Source of the DNA: Candidatus Hodarchaeota archaeon
GTDB lineage: Archaea > Asgardarchaeota > Heimdallarchaeia > Hodarchaeales > Hodarchaeaceae
Assembly: GCA_029856365.1 (NCBI GenBank)
Contig: JAHQWW010000012.1
Location: 1 to 56,520 of the forward strand
Length of the DNA stretch: 56,520 bases
Reading direction: 5' to 3'
The number at the start of each line of letters is the position of its first letter. The stretch's first letter is position 1. Below the pieces are notes generated by a model. The model saw only the letters and a program-made list of their open reading frames with translations. It was not told the origin of the DNA and ran no database searches. This document shows, piece by piece, positions 25,984 to 34,871 of this stretch. The translations under genes were made by a program, and so were the position numbers.

Positions 25984-26892
25984 TCAAGTCAAGGGTCTGT
26001 TAAAGATATCAAATCGAGAATAATGTCCACTTATATCAAAGTTTTGGCGCTCTTGAATTGCTAATATTGGATCGACATCAGCAAATATTATTCCTTCTTT
26101 GTCTATTAAAGAACCTGCAACAACCTCTCCAGTAGGGTCAACAACAATAGAACCTCCATCTTGCCAACTTTTCGAATGAGATTCCATAATGTCCTTCATT
26201 GGGAATTCAGATTCATTTAAATGTGAAAAATCTTCGGGTCGTAAAAGACCTGAAGTTGAAATAACCCACAAACGTCCTTCAAGAGCAATGAAGCGGGTAA
26301 TATCTTGAGTCAATCCAAGTGAACCAGGCCAAACTGCTACGTGGATAATTTCCTCTTGCAAATGAAGAGCAGCTCTAGCCAAAGGCAACCAATTTTCCCA
26401 GCAGTTTAATCCACCGACTTTTATACCTTTAAAAGGATGTGTTTTGAGGCCTGAACCGTCCCCATCTCCCCAAACTAAACGCTCCTCGTACGTAGGTTTG
26501 ATCTTTCTATGTCGTCCCAATACCTCTCCATTTTGACCAATAGTAAGAAGAGTGCAATATATTGATCCTCCAGATTTTTCAGCAACTCCTCCAATGAACA
26601 TCATGTCTAATTCTTTGGCTAATTCCTTCATTTCATCAATAATCCCACTATTTTCTATATAGATAGATTGATGCCAATATTTTCCATAAACAGTTTTTTG
26701 GTGTAAATCATTGAATTTAGATCCACATGAAGGAGAAAGCCAAATAGGATAACCAGGTATTAATGTTTCCCCCCAAGTTACTAAATCCGCACCTTTGGAC
26801 TTAGCTTCCCGAATATAATGTGCTAATTTTTTCCAAGTCTTTTGAGCATCAAGGAAAATTGGTGCAATTTGAATCCCAGCAACTCGAATCAT
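25984..26892 (-). CDS. Nitrilase (C-N hydrolase superfamily, branch 1)
   Basis: A 302-residue protein with the Glu-Lys-Cys triad of the nitrilase fold: VTWGETLIPGYPIW (Glu), HRKIKPTYEERLVWG (Lys) and VGGLNCWENWLPL (Cys). The CWEN after the nucleophile and the HRKIKPT motif are characteristic of true nitrilases (branch 1), which convert nitriles to acids and ammonia. The substrate is unknown. It is flanked by an M20 hydrolase upstream and a cupin downstream on the same strand. Confidence 0.88.
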   Translation of the reverse strand: MIRVAGIQIAPIFLDAQKTWKKLAHYIREAKSKGADLVTWGETLIPGYPIWLSPSCGSKFNDLHQKTVYGKYWHQSIYIENSGIIDEMKELAKELDMMFIGGVAEKSGGSIYCTLLTIGQNGEVLGRHRKIKPTYEERLVWGDGDGSGLKTHPFKGIKVGGLNCWENWLPLARAALHLQEEIIHVAVWPGSLGLTQDITRFIALEGRLWVISTSGLLRPEDFSHLNESEFPMKDIMESHSKSWQDGGSIVVDPTGEVVAGSLIDKEGIIFADVDPILAIQERQNFDISGHYSRFDIFNRPLT

Positions 26893-26955
26893 AACGGGAT
26901 AAAAGTAAGAAGAATATAAAAATCATTACCAGAGGTTTCTATCAAAGCGAAATCC

Positions 26956-28302
26956 CTATACATAACCAAGCAGCTGAGAAACAATCTCCTCGTAAATAGA
27001 TGAAAATTTTTTCATTGAAGCTAAATCAATAAATTCATCAGTTCCATGTATATTTCCACCTCTTGGGCCTAAATCAATGACTGGAATATCAGAGGCATAA
27101 CGTGCGTCTGATGCTCCTTCCTGTTCACAAGGATCTGAAGGTAATGAATGCTTTTCTAATACTTCTGACGCGATTTTAACAAGTGGATTTCCTATTGGAG
27201 TATGAAAATATCCTGATGTTCCTGGACAGGAAATTTCAGCTTCGGTAGCTAACTCATCCAATCGTTGTTTGAAGCTCTTTACTAAGATATTGGTCTTTTC
27301 AGAGGAAAGAAATGCTCTCACATCAAAATAGATTTCGGTTCCATTAGTATCAGAATATGAAACGACATTGGGATTGACAGAAATACCAAATTCACTAGGG
27401 ATCTCTGTAGGTAGGTCAAGTAATATTATACTCCGTATTTTCAGTAATATCTTTGTTAGATTTTCATCATATGACACTAGTGGAGATTCTAGTTTTTTTG
27501 TAAGCTGAACAATATTAGCTTCAACATAATCTGGTATCACATTTCCTTTTATCCAGGGTCCATCAATTTCTTTGACCATCCAGTCTCGATGAAGATGAAG
27601 AAGCTTGGAAAGAACAACCATTGCATGGGTGTCACAACCTTGCACAAAATAAGCACTGTGACGATTGTCATCTCCGAGTATACGCGTGTGACATGTTTGA
27701 TTTTGTAAATGACCAAAAGATTCGATAATTTTAGGTGGGATTTTTACTTTGATTCCAAAGCCAGCACGCCGTTTGTAAACTACACGAGGGCCTCCATCAA
27801 CGTTAATTACATATTTAAGTGGAATATTATGCTTTGTAACATAATTGAAAAAGATTTGGGCACCATTTTGACCACCAGTTTCTTCATCAGTAGAAAAAAA
27901 GAATCCAAGATGTTCTACTAGAGGATTGTTTTCTCTGCAAAACTTCTCTAACATGAGTAATGCTGAAACTACTGAACCTTTACAGTCTTTTGAGCCTCGA
28001 CCATATCCTAACCCTGAACCTGAATCAATTCTAAGAGTAAACGGATCTGATGTCCATCCTTTACTAACAGGAACTACATCAAGGTGCCCCATAAAGAGGA
28101 TGTCAACATTCTTTGGATCCAGTGCCATATAGAGAGAAGAATATCCTTGATTTTCCAATATTTGAGCTTGGAAATTTGGGATCCAACCTTTTACTACTTT
28201 TTGAATAAAATCCAAAATATTGGGATCAGGATGAATATCCTTTGTAGGATCATTTATTGTTTTATATTGTATTAATTCCTGAAGAAGAGTCTCAGCTTCC
28301 AT
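26956..28302 (-). CDS. M20-family metallopeptidase/deacylase
   Basis: A 448-residue protein of the ArgE/DapE/M20 family. Zinc-site motifs are LFMGHLDVVPVSKGWTSDPF (His), GRGSKDCKGSVVSALLM (bridging Asp) and STDEETGGQNGAQ (catalytic and metal-binding Glu). A lid/dimerisation domain with NRHSAYFVQGCDTHAM follows, and DLGPRGGNIHGTDE gives the last His. Family members remove acyl groups or cleave dipeptides. ATG at 28302 is chosen because AAGGAG lies 11 nt upstream; an in-frame ATG at 28338 would overlap the GH57 gene. Confidence 0.88.
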   Translation of the reverse strand: MEAETLLQELIQYKTINDPTKDIHPDPNILDFIQKVVKGWIPNFQAQILENQGYSSLYMALDPKNVDILFMGHLDVVPVSKGWTSDPFTLRIDSGSGLGYGRGSKDCKGSVVSALLMLEKFCRENNPLVEHLGFFFSTDEETGGQNGAQIFFNYVTKHNIPLKYVINVDGGPRVVYKRRAGFGIKVKIPPKIIESFGHLQNQTCHTRILGDDNRHSAYFVQGCDTHAMVVLSKLLHLHRDWMVKEIDGPWIKGNVIPDYVEANIVQLTKKLESPLVSYDENLTKILLKIRSIILLDLPTEIPSEFGISVNPNVVSYSDTNGTEIYFDVRAFLSSEKTNILVKSFKQRLDELATEAEISCPGTSGYFHTPIGNPLVKIASEVLEKHSLPSDPCEQEGASDARYASDIPVIDLGPRGGNIHGTDEFIDLASMKKFSSIYEEIVSQLLGYV

Positions 28303-28334
28303 ATTAGTTTTAACTCCTTGAATACTAACCAATT

Positions 28335-29531
28335 TCACCGAATACGGGATAAGTATCGTTCTAATCGCTTCCCAATGCGATCAGATACTCCCTTCGGAAT
28401 CGGATGGTCACTTTCAGACCCAATCGCCATTAACGTTAAATCTAAAGCAGATTGTTGGGCATTAAAACCCTTCCTGATCAGTTCTTTGCTGAAATGGTCT
28501 TTGGTTGAAGCCCACCACGTTTGACATGAATGTTGGGCTTTAGCAACAGCTTTTAGTGCCATCTTAACCTCATAGTCTGTTTCATCCTTTTTCGATAACA
28601 ATAATTCAAGAGTTTCAGAAAGTAGATCGGAATGAAAATTCAATAACTCGTGAATACTATTACCTGGGTAAGCCCAAAGAGGAAAAGGAATATCTCGATA
28701 CAGATCCTCTTCAGAGGTGCTCCAACTGCTACTCCGGAACTCCACAATGGGTTGTTTTGGTAATTCCAAGATCTCAGAAACAGCCCTGGGCTCAGTTGAT
28801 TGGAGGATTTGAACTAAGAATTTTTCGTATTTGTGATGATGTTCCCCAAAAGTCTCTAAATCTGTTGCAAGTACTAATATCCCATTAGGTTGTAGTGCTT
28901 TTAACCTGTTGAAATGCTCTAAAGCATTTTGGATTGTAGCATATCGTCGAAAGGAAATATTATTTGAAACCTCACGATTTCGGTTAATGAGAAAAAGGTT
29001 TGGTGCACTTGGATGGACAAGTAATCGAGTAAGCAAAGGAGTTGGAAAAGGAGAATTTGAGCTAATAGAAACCTCTGGAACAATCATATACTCGTATCCC
29101 AAGGATTCCACAAGAGTAGTAAGGGTTTCAGAAACAGCAAGTTCAGGTGGCCATAATCCACGAGGTTTCCAAACAGAGCCAAAAATACGTGAGTTGATCT
29201 TTCTATTCATCTTAATCTGTTTTCGTGCTTCTCTTTGAGATATTAACGGGAGGATTGGGTGATAAGCTCCAGAATCGAGAAATTCGATCTGGTTATTTCG
29301 AGCTAACTCGGCATATTTCTCTATTACTATTAAATAATCGTCTTCTAGCATCTCTGTGAGACTAGCATTCATGTTCATGGTTATTTTAAAGTCAGGATTA
29401 TTTTGTAAAACCTGTGCAATCGGTAAATAGCATAGTTTCACGATGCGATCTAGAATGCTAACTTCTTGAGTGGGAGGCTGATAAGCATGCAATACTGCTA
29501 CAAAAGGAAGTGAAATATTATCTATAGACAA
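28335..29531 (-). CDS. GH57-family glycoside hydrolase-like enzyme
   Basis: A 398-residue (beta/alpha)7-barrel protein. GH57 signatures in order: VAVLHAYQPPT (the HQPP-like motif), LDSGAYHPILPL, KPRGLWPPELAVSETL (catalytic Glu region) and VLATDLETFGEHH (catalytic Asp region). GH57 covers alpha-amylases, amylopullulanases, 4-alpha-glucanotransferases and branching enzymes. The compact size resembles short uncharacterised archaeal GH57 proteins, so the exact activity is open. With the glucan phosphorylase it indicates alpha-glucan turnover. The start is TTG with TAGGTG upstream, 11 nt after the end of the broken HAD gene. Confidence 0.82.
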   Translation of the reverse strand: MSIDNISLPFVAVLHAYQPPTQEVSILDRIVKLCYLPIAQVLQNNPDFKITMNMNASLTEMLEDDYLIVIEKYAELARNNQIEFLDSGAYHPILPLISQREARKQIKMNRKINSRIFGSVWKPRGLWPPELAVSETLTTLVESLGYEYMIVPEVSISSNSPFPTPLLTRLLVHPSAPNLFLINRNREVSNNISFRRYATIQNALEHFNRLKALQPNGILVLATDLETFGEHHHKYEKFLVQILQSTEPRAVSEILELPKQPIVEFRSSSWSTSEEDLYRDIPFPLWAYPGNSIHELLNFHSDLLSETLELLLSKKDETDYEVKMALKAVAKAQHSCQTWWASTKDHFSKELIRKGFNAQQSALDLTLMAIGSESDHPIPKGVSDRIGKRLERYLSRIR

Positions 29532-29542
29532 TGTTCTTACAC

Positions 29543-30194
29543 CTATTGCGCCAAAATATATTTTCTCTGAATGATTTCAAGTAAGTTATTTAAATCACCT
29601 ATAAGCTCAAAATTCTCGCATAAGAGTCCTGATGTTAATGCTCCTTTTATTTCCTCAGGATCATGAGCGATGAATAAAGCCTTATTGGGTTGTATATTTA
29701 AGGTTGATAATATTCTGGAATACATCTGCTTATGAGGTTTACCCCAACATCCCGCGAAGATACTATTTTATGAACATATAGAGATAATTGAGATAGTACC
29801 TCACGAATGGTTCTAGAAGAAAGAGCACTATCAGTTAAGAGGCCAATCTTGTACCCAACCTGCCATAATTTAGATATCGTTTCAAAAATACATGGATCAG
29901 GGTTTTCCCACCATTTTTCAATTTCATATTCTTCAATTAATGAAATCTTGAATTCTGGTTCGGAGGATGAATTGAGTGAAACATGTTTAAATTTAAAATC
30001 AAAGCCCAATATTCGAACTTTTTCATATACTTGGGTATTATTTTTTACAAAAACTTTTGACCGTCTATTTTTGAGCTGCAAAAATGAGTTAAGAACTCAT
30101 TCCGAGCTTTTACTTGATCATCTGGAATCTTATGGACAAGACTATCCCCTGCATCGAAAATTATTGCAGAAATGGGCGTTCTAGAGGTTTCCAT
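29543..30194 (-). pseudogene. HAD-family hydrolase with two frameshifts
   Basis: Three frames join into one HAD hydrolase of about 217 residues. Frame 1 starts at ATG 30194 and gives the nucleophile motif ISAIIFDAGDSLVHKIPDD. Frame 2 begins near 30081 and gives VYEKVRILGFDFKFKHVSL and motif II (IGLLTDSALSSRTIREVL). Frame 3 gives KPHKQMYSRILSTLNIQPNK and motif IV (ALFIAHDPEEIKGAL). The shifts fall around 30040-30085 (A and T runs) and at a GGGG at 29742-29745. Both need one extra base to restore the frame. The first motif reads DAGDS; HAD enzymes normally have DxD, so the second Asp is replaced by Gly. It is upstream of the GH57 gene. Confidence 0.8.
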
Positions 30195-30247
30195 TTTTAA
30201 AGGAGCTCTTGTGTTAGTTTAAGGGATTATTAAAACTGCTTTTACAA

Positions 30248-31231
30248 TTAGAATCCACGTGTCAGTTCCCACAACCGTCGTCTTCTTTCAGCCCTCTCTT
30301 TTTCAATTGCAGCCCTTCTTTCTGCTTCAGTTGTCATTGGCTCCTTTCTAACAAATTTTGGTGTGGGTTCCAACTCAACTACTCGTTTAGGTTCAGGTTT
30401 GGGTTCAGGTTCAGGTTTAGATTTAGGTTTTTGCAAAAGATCCACAGTACGGTTTGTATCAAATTTACTAAAGAAAGACTCTGTTTTTAGGTCATCAGGA
30501 GTATAAATAACTTTAGTTTCTGGGTATTGTTCTGAAATTTCTTCAAGTTTTTGTTCTGATAAAGGTGAGCTATCTGTAGCGACCATCTCTTCCTTTTTCT
30601 GATCTTCTTCTAGAATCATTTCCAGAGGACTCTTCGAAACAGATTTTTGAAAGAAAGATGCTGTTTCAATATCTGTTACTAAATCCTCTAATGTTTCTCG
30701 GATCGGAACCGAATCAGGGGTAACAGGTTCCTCCTGTATCTTTTCAATATCAATTTCATCAGGAAGTTGAGGTTGTTCTTCAAATGAATCCTCAGTTTGA
30801 GAACTAGGTGTGATTTCAGCGTAAGTCTGCTCTGATTGTTTTAAGATCTGTATTATTTCCGAAGAGTCGGGGACTTCTGGGTGTATAATTTCTGCTGTCT
30901 CTGGTACAACTTCAGGTTCTACTGATTCTGCCATCTCAGATGCAATTTCAGGTGAGATTTCAGCTTCAAATGGATATTTCTCCTCAATTTCAGGAACTTC
31001 ATACGTAGGATATTTAGTTATTGGTTTAACTGGACTTGCAGCTGTCATCTGACTTAATATGTTAAGAAAATCTCTAGCTTCTTCATCCTCAAATTCTAAA
31101 ATGAAATCCTCGCTAATGATCTCAATTTTTCGATGTTGATCTTCTCTAGCAATAACTCGTAGACAAATCCGAGACCCATCCCGATCCAAACACCATGTAA
31201 CTACATATTTATTTTGATATTCTATTTCCAA
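30248..31231 (-). CDS. Unknown protein, acidic Pro-rich with small N-terminal domain
   Basis: A 327-residue protein. A beta-rich domain (residues 1-65, with NKYVVTWCLDRDGSRICL and EFEDEEARDFLNILSQM) is followed by about 200 residues of acidic Pro/Glu/Ser-rich, presumably disordered sequence containing PKPEPKP runs. It ends in a basic helix (AAIEKERAERRRRLWELTRG). The N-terminal domain has the same strand/helix pattern as the whole 66-residue protein encoded 23 nt upstream. The start is TTG with AGGAG 10 nt upstream. No known family; a scaffold or adaptor would fit the architecture. Confidence 0.6.
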   Translation of the reverse strand: MEIEYQNKYVVTWCLDRDGSRICLRVIAREDQHRKIEIISEDFILEFEDEEARDFLNILSQMTAASPVKPITKYPTYEVPEIEEKYPFEAEISPEIASEMAESVEPEVVPETAEIIHPEVPDSSEIIQILKQSEQTYAEITPSSQTEDSFEEQPQLPDEIDIEKIQEEPVTPDSVPIRETLEDLVTDIETASFFQKSVSKSPLEMILEEDQKKEEMVATDSSPLSEQKLEEISEQYPETKVIYTPDDLKTESFFSKFDTNRTVDLLQKPKSKPEPEPKPEPKRVVELEPTPKFVRKEPMTTEAERRAAIEKERAERRRRLWELTRGF

Positions 31232-31254
31232 TAAAGTTCAGCTCCTAATAAATT

Positions 31255-31455
31255 CTAAATGCTTTCTAGAAAGTCATTGAATAGCGTTATAAAGTCAGAT
31301 ATTTCCTCTTGTTCAAGAGAAAGACTTTCATTACCTTTCTCTATTACTATTCGATTTGTTCCCTTATCCTGGCTTATCATGTGGATTTCAATAGTTGTTC
31401 CAGATTTCAGCTTTAATCGTGTTATTGAATCAATTGATTTTTCAGCAAGTTTCAT
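31255..31455 (-). CDS. Small unknown protein, paralogue of neighbour's N-terminal domain
   Basis: A 66-residue protein (MKLAEKSIDSITRLKLKSG and onward). Strands ending NRIVIEKGNESLSLE are followed by an amphipathic helix EEISDFITLFNDFL. This matches HRKIEIISEDFILEFE plus EEARDFLNILSQM of the next gene in order and spacing. ATG at 31455 is chosen because GGGTGAT lies 6 nt upstream; a GTG at 31476 is also in frame. The two genes are 23 nt apart. Confidence 0.6.
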   Translation of the reverse strand: MKLAEKSIDSITRLKLKSGTTIEIHMISQDKGTNRIVIEKGNESLSLEQEEISDFITLFNDFLESI

Positions 31456-31660
31456 TTTGCTATCACCCACTGTCACTAATTCATTTCGTCTAATTTTTCA
31501 TTTTTTTCAACACAAATTATTATAAAACCCTCAGAAACCACGAGATGTCTATATTAAAAGGGAATCCTTTCTGGGTTTCATGTTCACGGAATAGTATCGT
31601 TTTTTAGTTAAAATGACATATTGTTACTTGATTAAGTAAACTATCCCTTAAAAAAGCATG

Positions 31661-32701
31661 TTATATGATCTTTCTATTAATATTATTCTCTGGTTGAAAA
31701 GGAGTTGTATTTTTTAGTTCTGGAATTATAAGGGGGTTACTTCCATTTGATAATATTACTAAACGACTAATTTTAGATTCTCTAACGATTTTATAATTTG
31801 TTAATTTTACTAACTCTTGAGTAAAGGAGTAAATGCTATCATGGGATGGCATAACAGATCTAGGGAGCCTCTTTTCCGCAGCACCCACATGAACAACACC
31901 TTTGACCTCAATAAAGGATGGATTCATTGTTTCAATCATTTGGGCATAGCCTTGGGGATCTATGAGATTGAGTCCCTCAGCAACTGTTAAACGAGCAACA
32001 GTACGAAAAGGAACTCCTTTCCCAATCATGAAGAGTGTTTCCCAAATTTTCTTTAAAGCCAAATCTTTTTCTAAAGGACGATGTGTGCGAATAAAATTCT
32101 TAATCCCTGGAGCTGGAAGGGTAATGTAAAGTTGAGTTGGATATATTTTGGTGTCTAAAATGGATTGTAGTGTTTCAGGCACGCTACCATTAGTAACGAT
32201 AAAAACTGTCATGTTTCGCTCTCTTAATTCCTGAATTAATTCTGGAATCCACGGATAAAGAAAGGGTTCTCCTGTTAAACTCATCGTAGCGTGTTTAGGG
32301 TCCATAGCCTCCTTATATTTCTTATCATCAATATAGGGTTTATATCCACAGATAATCTTACGTTGGCCTATTAAGATACCTTTAACAACCTCCTTAGGTG
32401 AATCAAAGACTTCTCGTAATTTCTGGGAATTTGTAGCATCATAATCCTTGTACATGTTTCTTAAACCGAGATCAGATTCATGAATACGCCAGCAAAACAG
32501 ACAAGAAAAGTTGCATATTAGTGTGGGGGAGAATTGAACACATCGATGGGATTGAATTCCATAAAAACGTTTAAAACAGAAACGATCCTCCCTTAAAGCA
32601 TTATGCGTCCAAGTACACTTCTTGACAGCAGTATTTTTCCCATAAAGTTGATACTTTTGTTTCTTAAGAAGTGCTTGCATTTTATTTGGAGCAAATGACA
32701 T
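31661..32701 (-). CDS. taw1: tRNA 4-demethylwyosine synthase Taw1 (TYW1)
   Basis: A 346-residue radical-SAM enzyme. The SAM cluster motif is CNFSCLFCWR (CxxxCxxC with the diagnostic WR). Upstream Cys residues in KKCTWTHN, RFCFKRFYG and SHRCVQFSP supply the second [4Fe-4S] cluster typical of archaeal TYW1. MSLTGEPFLYPWI and the FIVTNGSVPET segment follow the SAM-binding glycine pattern. It condenses pyruvate with N1-methylguanosine-37 of tRNA-Phe to build the wyosine tricycle. The family is restricted to archaea and eukaryotes. The upstream region is shared with the winged-helix gene and holds two inverted repeats. Confidence 0.93.
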   Translation of the reverse strand: MSFAPNKMQALLKKQKYQLYGKNTAVKKCTWTHNALREDRFCFKRFYGIQSHRCVQFSPTLICNFSCLFCWRIHESDLGLRNMYKDYDATNSQKLREVFDSPKEVVKGILIGQRKIICGYKPYIDDKKYKEAMDPKHATMSLTGEPFLYPWIPELIQELRERNMTVFIVTNGSVPETLQSILDTKIYPTQLYITLPAPGIKNFIRTHRPLEKDLALKKIWETLFMIGKGVPFRTVARLTVAEGLNLIDPQGYAQMIETMNPSFIEVKGVVHVGAAEKRLPRSVMPSHDSIYSFTQELVKLTNYKIVRESKISRLVILSNGSNPLIIPELKNTTPFQPENNINRKII

Positions 32702-32802
32702 GAATAAACCCCTTTAGAGAGAGGTTAAATTAGTTATTCGGAATAGTGGTCGTTGGCAATAGGAACTGGTCATGTCTCAAACTTACAAAGAACCCAAAAG
32801 TT

Positions 32803-32878
32803 TTCAAGAATGACATCTTTCTTGAAGTAAATACAGTCAATAATCAGAAAATTCTCAAGAACGACCCCATTCTCGAGA
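32803..32878. promoter_or_regulatory. Twin inverted repeats, operator candidate
   Basis: Two similar inverted repeats lie exactly 50 bp apart: TTCAAGAA-N8-TTCTTGAA (32803-32826) and TCTCAAGAA-N8-TTCTCGAGA (32853-32878). Each has an 8-bp spacer, and the shared core is TCAAGAA. They sit between the divergent taw1 and winged-helix genes, the second ending 25 bp before the winged-helix start. Spacing near five helical turns would put two bound dimers on the same DNA face. The adjacent winged-helix protein is the obvious candidate ligand. Confidence 0.5.
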
Positions 32879-32903
32879 TAAATCCCTAAATGAGATTTCA
32901 ACA

Positions 32904-33236
32904 TTGGAAATTAATCCCCTCAAGAAATTAGAAAAGGAATATTCTCTCCTGATAATGCAATATCTCCATTTAAATCCCAATGGTAGAACATTTGAACAGA
33001 TTTGTTCATCTATAGAACACCAAGCCTCTCCAAGTAAAGTGAAGTCTCGGTTGGAAACACTTCTTGACCTTGATTTAATCTTCAAAGTTCAAGGGAAAGA
33101 ATCACTTGAGGTTCTCTATGCTTTGACTGAACGTGGACGATGTGCAAGTGAAGTCGTATGGGATCTTTTCAGAATAATCTTAAATCCACGCGACGAGAAT
33201 AGGAATGGTAGTAATCTCCTTGATTTCTATAAATAA
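32904..33236 (+). CDS. Winged-helix DNA-binding protein
   Basis: A 110-residue protein with a helix-turn-helix (LLIMQYLHLNPNGRTFEQIC, then SPSKVKSRLETLLDLDLIFK) and a beta-wing (VQGKESLEVLYALTERGR). This resembles archaeal PadR/MarR-like winged-helix regulators. The start is TTG, as the nearby ATG at 32890 is out of frame and stops early; the next in-frame ATG would cut into the first helix. Twin inverted repeats directly upstream suggest self-regulation. It converges with the histidine kinase gene. Confidence 0.7.
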   Translation: MEINPLKKLEKEYSLLIMQYLHLNPNGRTFEQICSSIEHQASPSKVKSRLETLLDLDLIFKVQGKESLEVLYALTERGRCASEVVWDLFRIILNPRDENRNGSNLLDFYK

Positions 33237-33343
33237 ATGTTGATGGTCTCATTTTAAAATCTTCCACTTTATTTAAAGGTCATATCACTAGAGTGATCAT
33301 GGAGTTAATTTACTCTCGTTAGGAAGGAATCATCTTTTCAAAA

Positions 33344-34810
33344 CTAAGTTTTTGGAAGTAAAATGGTGACTATAGTTCCTTTTTTCCTCCCTGGTGACAT
33401 GATCTTTATTGTGCCCCCATGAATAGATTCAACAATTTTATGCACTATTGATAGTCCTAACCCAGTCGAAGTTGAACCTGGCTCGAAACGGGCAAATGGT
33501 TCGAATACTCGTTTTAAATTCTTCTCATTGAATCCAAATCCGTTGTCCTTTATAGTAATTTTAATGGTCTTGTTACCCTTAATGGTTTGTTCTTCAGCAA
33601 ACAGTTCAATTTTCCCTTTCTTTTGAGGCGAGTATTTTACCGCGTTATCCAACACATTTTGCAAAACTCGTAACAAAAGTTCACGATTACCAACCATCTC
33701 TAATGAATCAGGAGTATAAATCTGCATCTCCTGATCCTTATGAATCATCTGTGGTAAGATCAACATTTTGGCGTCATGTATTATCTCGATTAAATCAAAA
33801 GTTTCTCGTTGAGTGACATAATCAGATTGATCATATCTCTCGTATTCCATAATGCTCTCTACCATTCGTGAGAGTCTCTTTGAGTTAGATACTATCATTT
33901 CCAGGTGTTTTTTCATCTCTGGAGTTACTTCCCCAGCTAATCCGTCTCTTAATATTTCAGCAAAGCCCTGAATCGCTGCTATAGGAGATTTTAAGTCATG
34001 ACTAACAGTTGAAAGCATCTGAGTTTTTTCATCATATCTTTGTTTGAGATCTCTATAATGTGATAAGGAAACTAAATCTGCTGGAACGCTTCCACGAGGT
34101 GTACCGTCAAGATCACTATCCATTTCTAGGAAAGTGGCTAAAGAAGACTCAAGAACATTGTTATGTGTAGTAAGTATAAATAATTCCTTATTTAAACGAT
34201 CTTGTTCAAGTGAACTCTTCTCTAGCTCCTCCATTAGGAGTTGAACAGGTTGATAAAGGTCTCGTAAGTTTGTGGGAAATTTGCCGCCAACTTTAGAATC
34301 ATAATAGAAATTAGGGTGAATTTGAGAATTTGTCAAGCATAAAAAAGGATAATTTAAGGCTAGTTGGTTTACCAACTTTTTTTCAATTTTTTTTTCAAGA
34401 AAAAGAGAGAAAATAGAATATTTTTCTATGTTATAATTGATAATCTTGTTCTCAAATGAAGATTCAATAAAATCAACAAAGCTTTTCGTTACATTTAAGT
34501 TTGTAAAATCAAGAAAGAAGTTTTGACGAATGGATGTTTTTGGAAACTCAGTAAAAAAATTATTCAATTGAGTTACAAATTCATTCTTTTTCCATTTAGC
34601 TGTAACCTTGATCGGAACCTTGATCGTTATAATTTTAAATCCATTTGTTAAAGAAGAATGTAATTTTGTGGAAGGTTTTTTTGAAGTTGAAAAACTGATT
34701 AGATGACGCTGAGCTTCAGTTTGAGCCAAAGCTGTATTCAAAAATGACTCAAAGTCATGTTGCTTCTCACAGAGGCAGAATACTCTAAAATTTTTCCCTA
34801 TTTTCTTCAT
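33344..34810 (-). CDS. Sensor histidine kinase with N-terminal MEDS-like domain
   Basis: A 488-residue cytoplasmic kinase with no membrane helix. The N-terminal 190 residues resemble a MEDS/DcmR-type sensor domain, tentatively. A helical linker follows, then the H-box MLSTVSHDLKSPIAAIQG, the N-box LQNVLDNAVKYSP and the G boxes IKDNGFGF and GSTSTGLGLSIVHKI. It should autophosphorylate on the H-box His. No response regulator is adjacent. ATG at 34810 (GGGGT upstream) is preferred; a TTG at 34855 is also in frame. It follows the CheW-like gene on the same strand, so the two are probably co-expressed. Confidence 0.85.
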   Translation of the reverse strand: MKKIGKNFRVFCLCEKQHDFESFLNTALAQTEAQRHLISFSTSKKPSTKLHSSLTNGFKIITIKVPIKVTAKWKKNEFVTQLNNFFTEFPKTSIRQNFFLDFTNLNVTKSFVDFIESSFENKIINYNIEKYSIFSLFLEKKIEKKLVNQLALNYPFLCLTNSQIHPNFYYDSKVGGKFPTNLRDLYQPVQLLMEELEKSSLEQDRLNKELFILTTHNNVLESSLATFLEMDSDLDGTPRGSVPADLVSLSHYRDLKQRYDEKTQMLSTVSHDLKSPIAAIQGFAEILRDGLAGEVTPEMKKHLEMIVSNSKRLSRMVESIMEYERYDQSDYVTQRETFDLIEIIHDAKMLILPQMIHKDQEMQIYTPDSLEMVGNRELLLRVLQNVLDNAVKYSPQKKGKIELFAEEQTIKGNKTIKITIKDNGFGFNEKNLKRVFEPFARFEPGSTSTGLGLSIVHKIVESIHGGTIKIMSPGRKKGTIVTILLPKT

Positions 34811-34871
34811 TGAAAGACCCCAATAAATCACAAAACAATTTTCAGTTGTCAGCAACTAATAAAACATATTT

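Noticed and set aside
33285..33298. Palindrome ATCACT-AG-AGTGAT between the winged-helix and kinase genes
   Set aside because: Short, single, between convergent genes and without a T run; not distinguishable from chance.
33490..33520. GGTTCGAAT resembling a tRNA T-arm
   Set aside because: It lies inside the conserved kinase G-box region of the histidine kinase and no acceptor stem or anticodon arm surrounds it.
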